From: Pseudonocardia sp. HH130630-07
Lineage (GTDB): Bacteria > Actinomycetota > Actinomycetes > Mycobacteriales > Pseudonocardiaceae
Direction of reading: 5' to 3'
NCBI RefSeq assembly: GCF_001698125.1
Contig: NZ_CP013855.1
Span: 248,001 to 312,000, forward strand
Length of the DNA stretch: 64,000 nt
The translations under genes were made by a program, and so were the position numbers. The notes under the pieces were generated by a model. The model searched no databases and was not told the origin of the DNA. It saw nothing but the letters and a program-made list of their open reading frames with translations. Numbering within the stretch: the first letter of the stretch is position 1; the number at the start of each line of letters is the position of its first letter. Below are positions 17,877-27,110 of the stretch, piece after piece.

Positions 17877-18155
17877 GCACCCGGCCTGCAGTGATCGTGT
17901 CGCCCCGTCGGCAACCGGCCGCCAGCTGTGCGGCCGGGCCCGCACCAGCGGCTCGGTCCCCGCCAGCGGGCCAATGCGCTGGCTATCCGACCAACCAGCT
18001 GACCACGACCAAATCCGACGATCCATAGTATCGCACCGATCAACAGTCCGATGGTCCGCCCGGTCCGCAGTCCGGCACCGCCCAGGGTGACCACGCCGAG
18101 TCCAACGACCCCCGCTCCATTTTGGGTCCAGCACCGCGACCCCCTTGGGGGTTAA
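17877..18155 (-). other. Degenerate stretch: possible DUF6131-like helix and IS630 scrap
   Basis: On the minus strand a hydrophobic run RTIGLLIGAILWIVGFGRG near 18000-18090 resembles the single membrane helix of small DUF6131-type proteins, but no intact gene surrounds it. At about 18108-18151 the minus strand reads KGVAVLDPKWSGGR, a short piece of an IS630 transposase that abuts the IS1380 end at 18156. The remainder shows nothing. Confidence 0.4.
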
Positions 18156-19368
18156 CCCGGATCTTTCGTCGGGCAGTCCCGGCTTGATCGACACCGGTGC
18201 TCGTCGGTGTGGTGGCGCTGATTCTGCCTGGCGGGTGTGACAGTTCAGCCGAGGTCGCTCGGGTGGGCGCCGGTTTCCACTGGTCCGGTCGGGGTCCTGG
18301 GTCGTCGTGACGGCGGGGTCGGGCTCAGCCGGGGACGGCGAGTGCGCGCAGCCGGGCGAGGCCTTCGCAGAGCAGCCTGGCCCAGGGTGCGTGGGCGGGC
18401 AGGTGCAGGACGGTTCGGCGGGCGTGCCGGGCTCGCTGTGCGGGCTGGGAGAACAGCCGCAGCCGGAGTCGTTTCGGTTCCCAGCGCCGCGCCGGGTGGT
18501 CGGTGTAGGCGAGCATCTGCGCCCAGGCGGTGACCTCGCAGGCGAGCGCGACAACGGCCTGCCAGATCCGGTTCTGGTCGAGCTCGTGCAAGGGCAGGTT
18601 GGTCAGCCCGGTGTCCTTCGCCGCCCGGATGCGGTCCTCGGCGCGGGCCCGGCGGCGGTGTCGTAGCTCGAGGTCGGCGAGTTGGCGGCCCGCTCCACCG
18701 GGGTGTGTGTTGGTGGCGAATGCGGTGTAGCGCAACCCGTCCGGGTCGGTGATCCGTAGCTGCGCGCCGGGGTGCGGGCGCTCGCGGCGGACGATCACCC
18801 GCATCCCTTTCGGCCAGGAGGTCAAGTTCATCAGGCCGGTCGCCTCGATGACCCAGGCTCCGGGACGGGGCTCGCGGTCGGCATCGAGCGCGGTCTGCCA
18901 GTCCGTGGCCGGGAGCGCGGCGAGCTGGTCGACCAGAGCCTGGGACAGCCCGAAGCCGACTGAATAGGACAGACGCTGCCCGGCCAGCCAGTCGAGGAGC
19001 TCATGCGAGGCACCTGCGCCGTCGACCCGGATCAGAACTTTGCGGCCGGGACGGTTGCCCGGGCGGTGGTCGGGGAGCTGGCGCAGCGCCGCCCGGATGA
19101 CGGTGACGTGGTCGGTGGCGGTGTTCGACCCGGCGTTCCCGGGGCGTAGCAGCGCCGCGAGAGGCTCACCGGTCCCGGCCGCGCCGTGGTCGCAGAACGC
19201 CCACAACGGATGGTGCCCGAAGCCCTTCTTGAACGTCGGTGCGGCGCCCTGCTTGTCCGAGTGGGCGGTGATCAGGGTGGCATCCACGTCGATGACCAGC
19301 GGGTTCGCCGCGTCCGTCTGGTGGTCGGGAGCGGCGGAACCGGCCAGCGCCCACACCTTCGCCCCGAG
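18156..19368 (-). mobile_element. IS1380 element, 5'-truncated copy
   Basis: The 3' end (CCCGGATCTTTCGTCGGG, preceded by TTAA at 18152-18155) and most of the transposase match the complete copy at 28938-30516. The first ~124 codons and the 5' end are missing, replaced at about 19369 by the IS256 end. Confidence 0.88.
18325..19365 (-). pseudogene. IS1380 transposase, N-terminally truncated
   Basis: The frame is identical in sequence to residues from about AKVWALAGSAAPDHQ to the C-terminus of the 469-residue enzyme encoded at 28938-30347, including VIDVDATLITAHSDK (first catalytic Asp) and VLIRVDGAGAS (second). The N-terminus is lost, so it should be inactive, but it provides long homology for recombination with the complete copy, which lies in the opposite orientation. 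Confidence 0.88.
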
Positions 19369-19369
19369 A

Positions 19370-20786
19370 GGCGTGTCACGCGAGCCGTGTAAGCCGCGGG
19401 TGGACCAAGATCGACCGCAGTGATCAACACGGCGGTCGGGAGGGACACCCACGTGAGCGAGAACCAACCCGATCCCGACGGTGAGACCGCGGCTGCCCGC
19501 CGGCTTGCCGAGGCGCTCGACCCGTCGGCGATCGACGCGCTGTTGGCCGATGCGAAGGCCGCCGGTACCCCGATCGACGGCGTCGACGGACTGCTCAACC
19601 AGATGACCAAGGCCGTGCTCGAACGGTCGCTGCAGACCGAGATGACCCACCACCTCGGCTATGACCGCGACGACCCCGCCGGACACGGTACCGGCAATTC
19701 GCGTAATGGCAGCGCTACCAAGAAGGTGTCGACCACGAACGGGCCGGTGACGATCAGCGTGCCGCGGGACCGGAATGGCGAGTTCGAGCCGCAGATCGTG
19801 CCGAAACGCGCCCGTCGGGTCGGCCAGATCGACGAGCTGGTGCTCTCCTGTTACGCCCGCGGAATGTCGACCCGCGACATCGAAGCGCACCTGCTCGAAG
19901 TGTACGGGGTGGAGGCGTCACGGGAACTGATCTCGAACATCACCGATGTGGTGACCGACGAGATCGAGATCTGGCGGAATCGGCCGGTCGACGAGGTCTA
20001 CCCGATCGTCTATATCGACGGTATCCGAATCAAGATCCGGGACAAGGCCGCGGTCACGATCAAGAGCGCGCACCTGGTCATCGGCGTGGACGTCGAGGGC
20101 CGCAAGCACGCGCTGGGCTGCTGGATCGCCGAGACCGAGGGCGCGAAGTTCTGGCACGCGGTGCTCACCCAGCTGCGCAACCGCGGGCTGCGCGACATCC
20201 TGATCGCCTGCTGCGATGGCCTGAGTGGTCTTCCTGAAGCCATCACCAGCGTCTTCCCCGACGCCGTCGTCCAGACATGCGTGGTGCACGTGATCCGCAA
20301 CGCGATGCGGTTCGTGTCCTACCAGGACCGGAAGAAGATCGTGAAGTCCATGAAGACGATCTACACCGCGCCCACCGTCGAGGCCGCCGAGCTCGCCCTG
20401 AAGGATCTTGACACCGAGTGGGGACGACAGTACCCGGGAGTGCTCGACGTCTGGCGTCGTGCGTGGAACGAGTTCATTCCGTTCCTCGACTACCCGCCCG
20501 AACTACGGCGGATCGTCTACACCACCAACACCATCGAATCCATCAACTTCCAACTCCGGAAAATCACAAAGACTCGCGGGCACTTCCCGTCGGACGAGGC
20601 GGCGATGAAGCTACTCTACCTCGGCCTGCGGAACATTCCGAGCAAGAGAGGAGGTGAGTCCGGAACCGGAACACATGGCTGGAAAACAGCCCTGAACACC
20701 CTGGTCGTCCTCTTCCCTGGACGACTTCCTCTGTGATAGCTTAACCACATCAGTCACCCGTGGCTTACACGGGAACCGTGACAGGC
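19370..20786 (+). mobile_element. IS256-family insertion sequence
   Basis: Imperfect inverted ends (GGCGTGTCACGCGAGCCGTG on the left, GCCTGTCACGGTTCCCGTG read inward on the right, both followed by TAAGCC and CGGGTG) bound a 1417-bp element. The left flank is IS1380 and the right flank ISAs1, with no shared target duplication, so one side has been rearranged since insertion. Confidence 0.85.
19453..20736 (+). CDS. IS256-family transposase (mutator type)
   Basis: The product of 427 residues starts at GTG 19453 (VSENQPDP). It shows GNSRNGSATKKVSTTNG, IPRDRNGEFEPQIVPKR-like text, first catalytic Asp in YPIVYIDGIRIKIR, second in LIACCDGLSGLPEAI, and the Glu in YTTNTIESINFQLRK, in the order of IS256 enzymes. 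The length is full and there are no frameshifts. Confidence 0.93.
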   Translation: MSENQPDPDGETAAARRLAEALDPSAIDALLADAKAAGTPIDGVDGLLNQMTKAVLERSLQTEMTHHLGYDRDDPAGHGTGNSRNGSATKKVSTTNGPVTISVPRDRNGEFEPQIVPKRARRVGQIDELVLSCYARGMSTRDIEAHLLEVYGVEASRELISNITDVVTDEIEIWRNRPVDEVYPIVYIDGIRIKIRDKAAVTIKSAHLVIGVDVEGRKHALGCWIAETEGAKFWHAVLTQLRNRGLRDILIACCDGLSGLPEAITSVFPDAVVQTCVVHVIRNAMRFVSYQDRKKIVKSMKTIYTAPTVEAAELALKDLDTEWGRQYPGVLDVWRRAWNEFIPFLDYPPELRRIVYTTNTIESINFQLRKITKTRGHFPSDEAAMKLLYLGLRNIPSKRGGESGTGTHGWKTALNTLVVLFPGRLPL

Positions 20787-21789
20787 TCGGGCTGGTTGCC
20801 CTTGACCGTGAGCACCCAGTGCGCACCACGGTCGTGGAGGTACTCGACATGCTCGCGTTGGGTATGTAGCGCGCCCGCGGTCACGACCACGCCGGTCAGA
20901 TCCATGCTGGTCAGAGTGCCGAGCAGCGGTGCGAACGCGGTGATCTCGTTGGTATTGCCCGCGACATCGATCTGCCCGAGCACCACGCGGGTGTCCTGGT
21001 CGATCACCGAGAGCAGGTGCCTGCCCGCGACCACGTTCCCCTCACGGTCGGTGTGACGTGACCCGCGCACGGTCTTGCCGTCCACCGCGAGCACACGACG
21101 TCGACCGGCAGGCACCCTGGCCGCGCACAGGCGCTGCACGAACGCGCCGATCACCGCGTCGAACCGGTCGGCGTCGATCCGGCCCAGGATCCGGCGGATC
21201 GTGGACTCCGACGGACACCGACGGTCCACGCTCAGGCAAGCGGCGACGTCGGCCGGCAGGTCGGTGACCCACTCGGCGACCGCAACGAACGATCGGGCAC
21301 CGGCCGCAACTGCGCACACCGCGACGGTCAGCACCACGACCAGCCTGTGTCGGACCCCGCGACGGTGACGCGGATCGACCACCCTGCTCAGTGCCTCGGC
21401 CAGATCCGGGGCCAACTCGACCGGATCAGGTAGCTCCGCCCCGCCCACCTGGTCGCAGAGGGCAGCGATCGACAATGAGCCTTTTTCAACCTGACCAGCG
21501 AGCTTCTGCGTCAGGAGATCGCGAAGGTTGCAGCGCAACTGCTCTGACCACAGCTGCACAGGTCACCGGCTCGCCAGCTCGGCGTCTGCACCCACACAAC
21601 CAGGCCCCTGAGCTGCCGGAACGGCAGGTTGAAAAGGGCTCAATGATGCAGGCGCGGGCACGACACTCCGATGATCAAGGCTGGCGTGAGAACCGCCATG
21701 ATCACCACAAGGGTCGTGCCCGCACCTCTATCTCGGCCGCGTGTCGTCGCAGCTCAGCGCCCACTTACCGCGACTTTGCCGACCCCCTG
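20787..21789 (-). pseudogene. ISAs1 transposase, N-terminal half
   Basis: On the minus strand a GTG start beyond the MITE (VPAPASLSIAALCDQVGG when the MITE is removed) leads into ISAs1 text: RHRRGVRHRLVVVLTVAVCAVAAGARSF, LAVDGKTVRGSRHTD (first Asp), ITAFAPLLG, and WVLTVKGNQPEP, where IS256 cuts it. The terminal repeat CGACTTTGCCGACCCCCTG at 21771-21789 matches the one at 14081-14099 in 16 of 19 positions. The C-terminal half is missing here but present, inverted, at 12503-14099. Confidence 0.82.
21478..21640 (-). mobile_element. 163-bp MITE family, copy 3
   Basis: Ends AGCCTTTTTCAACCTG and AGCCCTTTTCAACCTG (read inward) bound 163 bp, flanked by CAATG at 21473-21477 and 21641-21645. It is inserted near the start of the ISAs1 transposase gene. 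Confidence 0.92.
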
Positions 21790-22792
21790 CCGCGTCGTGA
21801 GCTGCCAGAGATTCGTTCGCAGTTCGTGCGGATGGTGGATGACGGGATCGGGCGCGAGTCGATCATGTCGGCGCTACGGCTGAAGCGTGCCACGTACTTT
21901 CAATGGCGGCGTCTGTACCGGGAGGGCGGGGTGCAGGCGCTGGCCGTGAAGCCCTTGCCGGGGGCGAAATCGAAGCTGACTGAACAGCAGACATCGCAAT
22001 TGCGGAGTTGGCTGGTCGGGCGTGATCCGCGCCAGTTCCAGTTCGACTTCGCGTTGTGGACCCGGGTGATCGTCGGTGAGTTGATGAAGACCCGGTTCGG
22101 GGTGGAGATGACCCCGCAGGGGATCGGGCAACTGCTGCGTCGTATCGGGCTGTCGCCGCAGCGACCGTTGTACCGGGCCAGTCAGCAGGACCCAGAAGCG
22201 GTCCGCCGGTGGCGAATCGAGGAGTTCCCCGCGATCCGGGCCCAAGCCCAGCGTGAGGGGGCTCAAGCTGTACTTCGGTGACGAGGCCGGCGTGCGAACC
22301 GACCATCACGCAGGTACGACGTGGGCGCCGGTCGGACAGACGCCGGTGGTGGAAGCGACCGCCGAGCGCGCCGGGTTCAACATGATCTCGGCTGTTACCC
22401 CACTCGGAGTACTTCATTTTGACGTATTCACCGGCCGGTTCGACGCCACCATCTTCGTTGAGTTCCTTAAGAAACTCATGCATGACGCCCCCGGCCCCGT
22501 GTTCCTGATCCTGGACAACCACTCCGTCCACAAGGCCCGCCTCGTCCGAGACTACGTCGCATCGCTCCGCGGCCGATTGAAGCTGTTCTTCCTCCCGCCG
22601 TACGCACCTGAACTCAACCCCGACGAGTGGGTATGGAAGAACGTCAAACACGATCAGGTCGGCCGCGCAGCCGTCACCCGACAATCGGAGTTCTTCGAGC
22701 TCGTGGTGCGCGCACTTGAACGCCTCCAGAGACTGCCCGACGTTGTCCGTGGCTTCTTCCGTGATCCATCGCTGGCCTACATCAGCGGATGA
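21790..22792 (+). pseudogene. IS630-family transposase, two frames
   Basis: The first frame (to 22281) has the helix-turn-helix part (GIGRESIMSALRLKRATYFQWRRLYREGG) and the winged-helix linker (LTEQQTSQLRSWL, FGVEMTPQGIGQLLRRIGLSPQRP). The second frame (from GTG 22253) holds the catalytic part: FGDEAGVRTDHHAGTTWAPVG, LILDNHSVHKARLVRDY and LPPYAPELNPDEWVWKNVK. The switch is +1 at a run of five G (22257-22261). It may be programmed slippage or a disabling mutation. The 5' end abuts the ISAs1 terminal repeat and may be truncated; a start cannot be fixed. Confidence 0.8.
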
Positions 22793-22835
22793 TCAGTCCG
22801 CTCGCCAACTTTCCCTTTGGTATCGTAGGCGTCTC

Positions 22836-23821
22836 ACAGCCTTTCCCAGTAGGTGCTGGTTGATCATGTGGTTCGGTCGTGCTCGACGTGGAGGAGAACG
22901 AGCGCGGCGGCGGTGATCGCGCCGATCCGCCAGGGGCAGAAGCTGACCCGGCGCAACGCCTTGAAGGTGGTCTTGAGCAGGGAGTTCCCGCGTTCGGCCA
23001 CAGCCCTGACGGCGGAGTGCAGCGTGTTGACGGTGCGCTTGTCCTCCGACAGCCCACTGCCGGTGGGGGTCTTGAACGGGCAGGTCAGGCGGGTGTTCTC
23101 ACCGTCGTAGCCGAGGTCGGCGAGCACGACGTGGGTGTCGTCGGTCCAGTCCTCGATCGCGTCGAGCAGGCCGGGGTGGCCGCGGGCGCAGGTGGTGTCG
23201 TGCTCGCGGCCCGGGCGCACCGGGGATGTCCACAACGGCCACCCGTCAGGCGCGGTGAGGACCTGAACGTTCCCGCCGTGGACGTGGTGCTTGCCCGACC
23301 ACCACAGATCCACTCCCGGGGTCGGTCCGGGAGTGCGGGAGCGGTCAGTGTGGATCACGGTGCCGTCGAGGTGAACGTGGGTGTGCCCGGCGGTGCGGGC
23401 GGCCAGCAGCGCGCCGGGCAGCCCTGGCGCGGCGGCCAGGACGTCGATGCCTTCGTGCAGGTAGCGGTAGGTACTCGACAGGCTCAGCTGGTTGTCGGCG
23501 GCGAGCTGGGCGACCCGGGTGGCGTCGAGGAACCAGCGCAGCACCAGCACCGCGTGGCGGTCACAGTCCAGCGCCCGACGCCCGCTGCGAGTCCCGCGCC
23601 GGAAGCGTTCCTCGGCCAACAGCCGCGACAGCAACGACGCGGTGGGCTCCCCGATCGGGAGCACCGCGGTGTAGGTGACAGGTTCGGGCACGCGGGACCT
23701 CGGTGGTGAGTCGATCTTTGAGCGGACCGACCTCTTCTACTGGGGTCCCGCCCCCTCGTTGAGCACCTCCACGTCACGGCGTGTCGCCGCCAGCCGCTCC
23801 CCACTACTGGGAAAGGCTGTC
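22836..23821 (-). mobile_element. IS5-superfamily element (DDE_Tnp_4 type), second member
   Basis: Inverted ends ACAGCCTTTCCCAGTAG (left from 22836) and the complement to 23820 enclose one transposase gene. It is related to, but distinct from, the element at 12737-13719. No matching target duplication is evident. Confidence 0.82.
22864..23691 (-). CDS. IS5-superfamily transposase (DDE_Tnp_4)
   Basis: The 275-residue product starts MPEPVTYTAVLPIGEP and has LSLSSTYRYLHEGIDVLAA (HTH), HVHLDGTVIHTDR (first Asp), DLWWSGKHHVHGGNVQV, LADLGYDGE (second Asp) and AVAERGNSLLKTTFKAL (Glu). It is intact and clearly homologous to the transposase at 12761-13591. Confidence 0.9.
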   Translation of the reverse strand: MPEPVTYTAVLPIGEPTASLLSRLLAEERFRRGTRSGRRALDCDRHAVLVLRWFLDATRVAQLAADNQLSLSSTYRYLHEGIDVLAAAPGLPGALLAARTAGHTHVHLDGTVIHTDRSRTPGPTPGVDLWWSGKHHVHGGNVQVLTAPDGWPLWTSPVRPGREHDTTCARGHPGLLDAIEDWTDDTHVVLADLGYDGENTRLTCPFKTPTGSGLSEDKRTVNTLHSAVRAVAERGNSLLKTTFKALRRVSFCPWRIGAITAAALVLLHVEHDRTT

Positions 23822-23971
23822 ATCGGTACCACCGAACTCAACATCCCCCATGCAGTAAAAGCCGCCACCGCAGCCGCCGACCACCTCACTCGCCTGGCAG
23901 CCACCGGATCCGGGATCCCCCGGGGGGTCCCGGCGGCCGGTGGCCGTTGGTCGGTGGCTGAGCAGCCCCGG

Positions 23972-24016
23972 GTGGGCGGGGCCGTGGTGTGCTGGTGCCA
24001 CCGCGGCCCCGCCCAC
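23972..24016 (-). terminator. Strong hairpin after the cupin gene
   Basis: GTGGGCGGGGCCGTGGTG pairs with CACCGCGGCCCCGCCCAC (17 of 18) around a 9-base loop, 17 bases beyond the cupin stop. There is no clear T-run, as is common in actinomycetes. The rest of 23822-24032 shows no gene, apart from a short plus-strand frame NIPHAVKAATAAADHLTRLAA that I cannot assign. Confidence 0.55.
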
Positions 24017-24032
24017 CGGTGCGGGGAGCGGG

Positions 24033-24448
24033 TCAGGCCGCCGCGCGCGGGTCGACGACGGGGCCCGGGTGCCGCAGGTGCTTGCGGGCCTCCAGTTTTT
24101 CGTCGGAGGCAAAGGTCAGCATGTCTTCTCCGTCCTTGCAGGCCATGAGCACGACGAAGCGGAGCTCGGTGTTCCCGGGATTGGCCGCCTGGTAGTGGAT
24201 GCGGTCGCCGCCCGGCTCCAGATCGTGTCGCCGGCCCGCTTGAGCACCGGGGCGTCGCCCTCGAGTTCGACGATCATCTCGCCTTCGAGGACGTAGCCGT
24301 AGACCGGTCCGGGGTGGCGGTGGGCCGGTGTACCGGGATTGTTCGGTTCGACTGATACGACGACCGTCATGAGATGGCCGCCTGCGGGCAGCTCGGTCAT
24401 TGGGTGCTCGTCGAGTGTCTGGATCGTCGTGCCGTTGAGTTCGATCAC
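24033..24448 (-). pseudogene. Cupin-domain protein, one-base frameshift
   Basis: The start MIELNGTTIQTLDE leads to a cupin core (AHRHPGPVYGYVLEGEMIVELEG), with the metal-binding H-x-H and G-x-E pattern. After GDTIW the frame is lost at about 24219, and the other frame continues EPGGDRIHYQAANPGNTELRFVVLMACKDGED, ending PGPVVDPRAAA. One missing G restores a protein of about 138 residues. It is the last gene of the Rrf2-NDH-cupin operon, 29 bases after the flavoprotein stop. It could be a real mutation or a base-calling error. Confidence 0.75.
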
Positions 24449-24477
24449 GGTGCCTCCTGGGTGTCGCTACGGGACGG

Positions 24478-25701
24478 TCAGGCCGAGACGCTCTGGACCG
24501 CCTCGGTCGGCCAGGTCGTGCGGTGGTCGGCGAGGGTGAGGATCGCGCCGGCGTCGTCGATCGGCGGGTAGATCCACTCGCTGTTGATGGTGTGCTTGAG
24601 CTTCTTGGCCTCGTCGCCGGTCTGGGCCACGGTGCGGTCCCAGCCGGTGGTGAGCACGGCCCCGTACGGCCCGAGGCTCAGGCAGGTGACGTACGGGTTG
24701 GGGGCGAACGGGACCAGCGGCAGCCCGAGCACGTCGGCTCCGACGTTCGCCCCGGCCAGCTTCCCCTGGGGGACGGCGTGCTGGCAGCTCTGCATCACCA
24801 CGTGTCCGCCCTCGGCGACGGCGGCGGCGGTGTCGCCCGCGGCGTAGACGCCGTCCACCCCGACAACCCGCAGGTGCTCGTCGACCTCGAGCCTGCCGAT
24901 CGCGTCCCGGGTGCCGGGGATCAGCTCGGTCAGTGCGCTGGCCCGCATCCCGGCGGTCCAGACCACGGTGCGGGTGGGGATCACGGTGCCGTCGGACAGG
25001 ACGGCCCGCTCGCGATCGACCGACTGTAGGGAGACGTTGAGCGCCAGCTCGACCCCGGCGTGTTCCAGCGCTGCAAGGATCTCCGGGCGGGGCCCGGGGC
25101 CGAGCTCGGGGCCGACCGTGTCGGCACGCTCGACCAGGACGACCCGCACGGGCCGGTCGCCGGCGACCGCGCGGAGCCGGGCCGGCAGCTCGGTCACGAC
25201 CTCGAGGCCGGTGAACCCGGCACCAATCACAACGGCGGTGAAGCGCTCGTCGCCGCCGGCTACCGTGCCGAGCCTGCTCACGTGCGACTCCAGCGCGGCA
25301 GCGGCCGGCAGGGTGTCGACGTCGAACAGGTGCTCGGCGCCCTCGACCAGGGGGGTCAGCACCCGGCTGCCTGAGGCCAGGACCAGGCGGTCGTAGCTCA
25401 GCTCCAGCGCCGAGCCGTCACGGCCGAGCGCGCTGACCGTGCGGGCCTCGGTGTCGATGCCGGTGACGATGCCGGGGATCCGCCGCACCCCGATCGGCCC
25501 GAGAACGCGGTCGAGTGCCACCCGCTTGCCCTGCGGGTCGTCCTCGTAGAGCCGCGGGCGGATCGCCAGGTCGTCTGCGGCGCCGATCAGGGTCACGGTC
25601 ACGGCGTCCTCGGCTGCGCCGGCCTCCTGCCGGGCCCGGATCGCCCCGGCCGCGGCCCAGACCCCGGCGAAACCACCGCCGATAACCAATATACTTGACA
25701 T
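24478..25701 (-). CDS. FAD/NAD(P)-dependent oxidoreductase, NDH-2-like
   Basis: The 407-residue product has an N-terminal FAD-binding Rossmann fold (ILVIGGGFAGVWAA), an internal NAD(P)-binding fold (FTAVVIGAGFTGLEVVTELPARL) and the C-terminal FAD motif VDGVYAAGDTAAA. This is the arrangement of type II NADH dehydrogenases and related pyridine nucleotide-disulfide oxidoreductases without a redox disulfide. It would pass electrons from NAD(P)H to quinone or another acceptor. It is the second gene of an operon behind an Rrf2 regulator. Confidence 0.88.
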   Translation of the reverse strand: MSSILVIGGGFAGVWAAAGAIRARQEAGAAEDAVTVTLIGAADDLAIRPRLYEDDPQGKRVALDRVLGPIGVRRIPGIVTGIDTEARTVSALGRDGSALELSYDRLVLASGSRVLTPLVEGAEHLFDVDTLPAAAALESHVSRLGTVAGGDERFTAVVIGAGFTGLEVVTELPARLRAVAGDRPVRVVLVERADTVGPELGPGPRPEILAALEHAGVELALNVSLQSVDRERAVLSDGTVIPTRTVVWTAGMRASALTELIPGTRDAIGRLEVDEHLRVVGVDGVYAAGDTAAAVAEGGHVVMQSCQHAVPQGKLAGANVGADVLGLPLVPFAPNPYVTCLSLGPYGAVLTTGWDRTVAQTGDEAKKLKHTINSEWIYPPIDDAGAILTLADHRTTWPTEAVQSVSA

Positions 25702-25758
25702 CTAGATTCTCCATCCTCGCCGGCGCAGGTGCGCACTTCAGGGAAACAGGTGGGACGG

Positions 25759-26250
25759 TCAGCCGGTGGGCTGACGGTCGTAGGCGCTGCGGGTGAGGCG
25801 CTGGGCGTCAGGTGCGTTCTCGTCGACTTCGGCACGGATGTCGGCGATCGTGCGGCTCGCGAGCTCGCGGCGCCACGCCATCTCCGCTCGGCGCATCGAG
25901 ATGCTGATCGCACACGGTGCGCCGAACGCGGAGCGCGGGAGAGCAGCGCCGACACCGTGCTGGCGGATCTCCGCGCAGCGGAAGGCCTCCTGGGGGCCCT
26001 CGATGGCCGCGACGACGTCCATCAGCGTGATCGAGGACGCGGCCCGGGCGAGCCGGAATCCGCCGCGCGATCCCGGGACCGACTCCAGGATCTCCGCCTT
26101 GGCCAGCACCTGGAGCTGCTTGTTGAGGTAGGGCGCCGGCAGGTCGTGTCCCGCGGCCAGCTTTCCGACCGAGACCGGCTGGTCGTCGTCCAGCCAGGCC
26201 AATGTTAGGACGATGTGAAGGGTCCACTCGACGCCCTGGCTCATCCGCAT
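25759..26250 (-). CDS. Rrf2-family regulator
   Basis: The 163-residue product has the Rrf2 winged helix (VSVGKLAAGHDLPAPYLNKQLQVLAKAEILESVPGSRGGFRLAR). The Cys region contains only two Cys (FRCAEIRQHG and GAPCAIS), where cluster-binding members such as IscR or NsrR have three, so iron-sulphur sensing would need a different ligand set. It leads an operon with the NDH-2-like gene 57 bases downstream. Confidence 0.88.
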   Translation of the reverse strand: MRMSQGVEWTLHIVLTLAWLDDDQPVSVGKLAAGHDLPAPYLNKQLQVLAKAEILESVPGSRGGFRLARAASSITLMDVVAAIEGPQEAFRCAEIRQHGVGAALPRSAFGAPCAISISMRRAEMAWRRELASRTIADIRAEVDENAPDAQRLTRSAYDRQPTG

Positions 26251-26257
26251 GGCCTAT

Positions 26258-26285
26258 ACCGTACAATCCGGATACTTAATGTCAA
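26258..26285 (-). promoter_or_regulatory. Promoter and candidate operator of the Rrf2 operon
   Basis: On the minus strand TTGACA (26280-26285) is followed at about 18-19 bases by GGTATA/TATAGG, and the spacer holds the 8-bp palindrome ATCCGGAT (26266-26273). An operator inside the spacer would allow autorepression. Confidence 0.5.
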
Positions 26286-26299
26286 GGTTTGGGTGTTGA

Positions 26300-26866
26300 C
26301 ATACCGGCGTGCTGCACCACATGTCCGGAGCACGCGGAGGATCAGGTCGAAGTGCGGCGTGGTGGCCAGTGCCGCGGCGTCGGCGTCCCGCACCTCGAGC
26401 GCCGCGACCAGCGCCTCGTGATCGCCGGTCGTGTCGGGCAACGACGGGTCGTCCAGGAGCTCGATGAGCACGTCGCCCTGCGGGCGGTCCTGGCCGAGGC
26501 GACGACGGCCCGGTGGAACCGCACGTCGGTGGTGACGAAGGCGCAGGCGTCTCCGGCCGAGGAGCGAGCGCCGCTCGGACAGCATCGTGCGCAGGCGACG
26601 AGCCCCTCCGGGGCGGTGCGGACCGCGGCGAGCCGGGCGGCCTCGACCGCGCGGTGGACCTCGAAGACCCCGGTGATCCGGGCGCGGCAAATGCCGTCGT
26701 GGACGCTCAGCGACCGCTCGTCGGCCGGGCCCGGGGTCGGCAGCGAAGATGCCGTGGCCATGCCGGACCTCGACCAGGCCGTCACACGCAAGCTGCTGGA
26801 CGACCTCGCGGGCCGAGGAGCGGCCGACCCCGAACTCGTCGACCAGTTGGCAGGCGGAGGTGGGTG
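26300..26866 (-). pseudogene. GntR/FadR-type regulator, decayed
   Basis: Read across three frame changes, the minus strand gives the end of a GntR winged helix (LVDEFGVGRSSAREVVQQLACDGLVEVRHGHGIFAA), the FCD domain start (VFEVHRAVEAARLAAVRTAPEGL, then DVRFHRAVVASART), and its end (LPDTTGDHEALVAALEVRDADAAALA). The 5' end is cut at about 26866 by an IS630 fragment. At least two frameshifts rule out a working product. Confidence 0.7.
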
Positions 26867-27069
26867 ATGCCACGTCAGCCCGAGGTGTTCACCCGCGCGC
26901 TCGACCCTGACGAGGCCCAGCTTCTGGTCACGATCACTAGGACGGCGCGCGATCGTGTTCGCCTGCGCCGCGCCGGGATCGTGCTGGCCTCGGTACAGGG
27001 CTGCAGCGCTGCCGAGGCGGCTGCGATGTACGCGGCGAAGCCGCAGTACGCGCGGGAGGTGATCCACGC
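26867..27069 (+). pseudogene. IS630 transposase, N-terminal fragment
   Basis: Sixty-eight codons, MPRQPEVFTRALDPDEAQLL through VRLRRAGIVLASVQGCSAAEAAAMY to AREVIHA, are the helix-turn-helix start of an actinobacterial IS630 enzyme, which normally continues with a DPKWSGGRP motif. The frame is cut by the IS1380 end at 27070. The continuation (DPKWSGGR) appears next to the other IS1380 copy near 18108-18151. Confidence 0.75.
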
Positions 27070-27110
27070 TTAACCCGGGGCTTTCATCGCGGTTCGCCGA
27101 GCGGGGCGTG

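Noticed and set aside
18325-19890. A 521-codon open frame with a long N-terminal extension before the IS1380 transposase part.
   Set aside because: The extension is antisense to the IS256 transposase; only the part from about 19365 matches IS1380.
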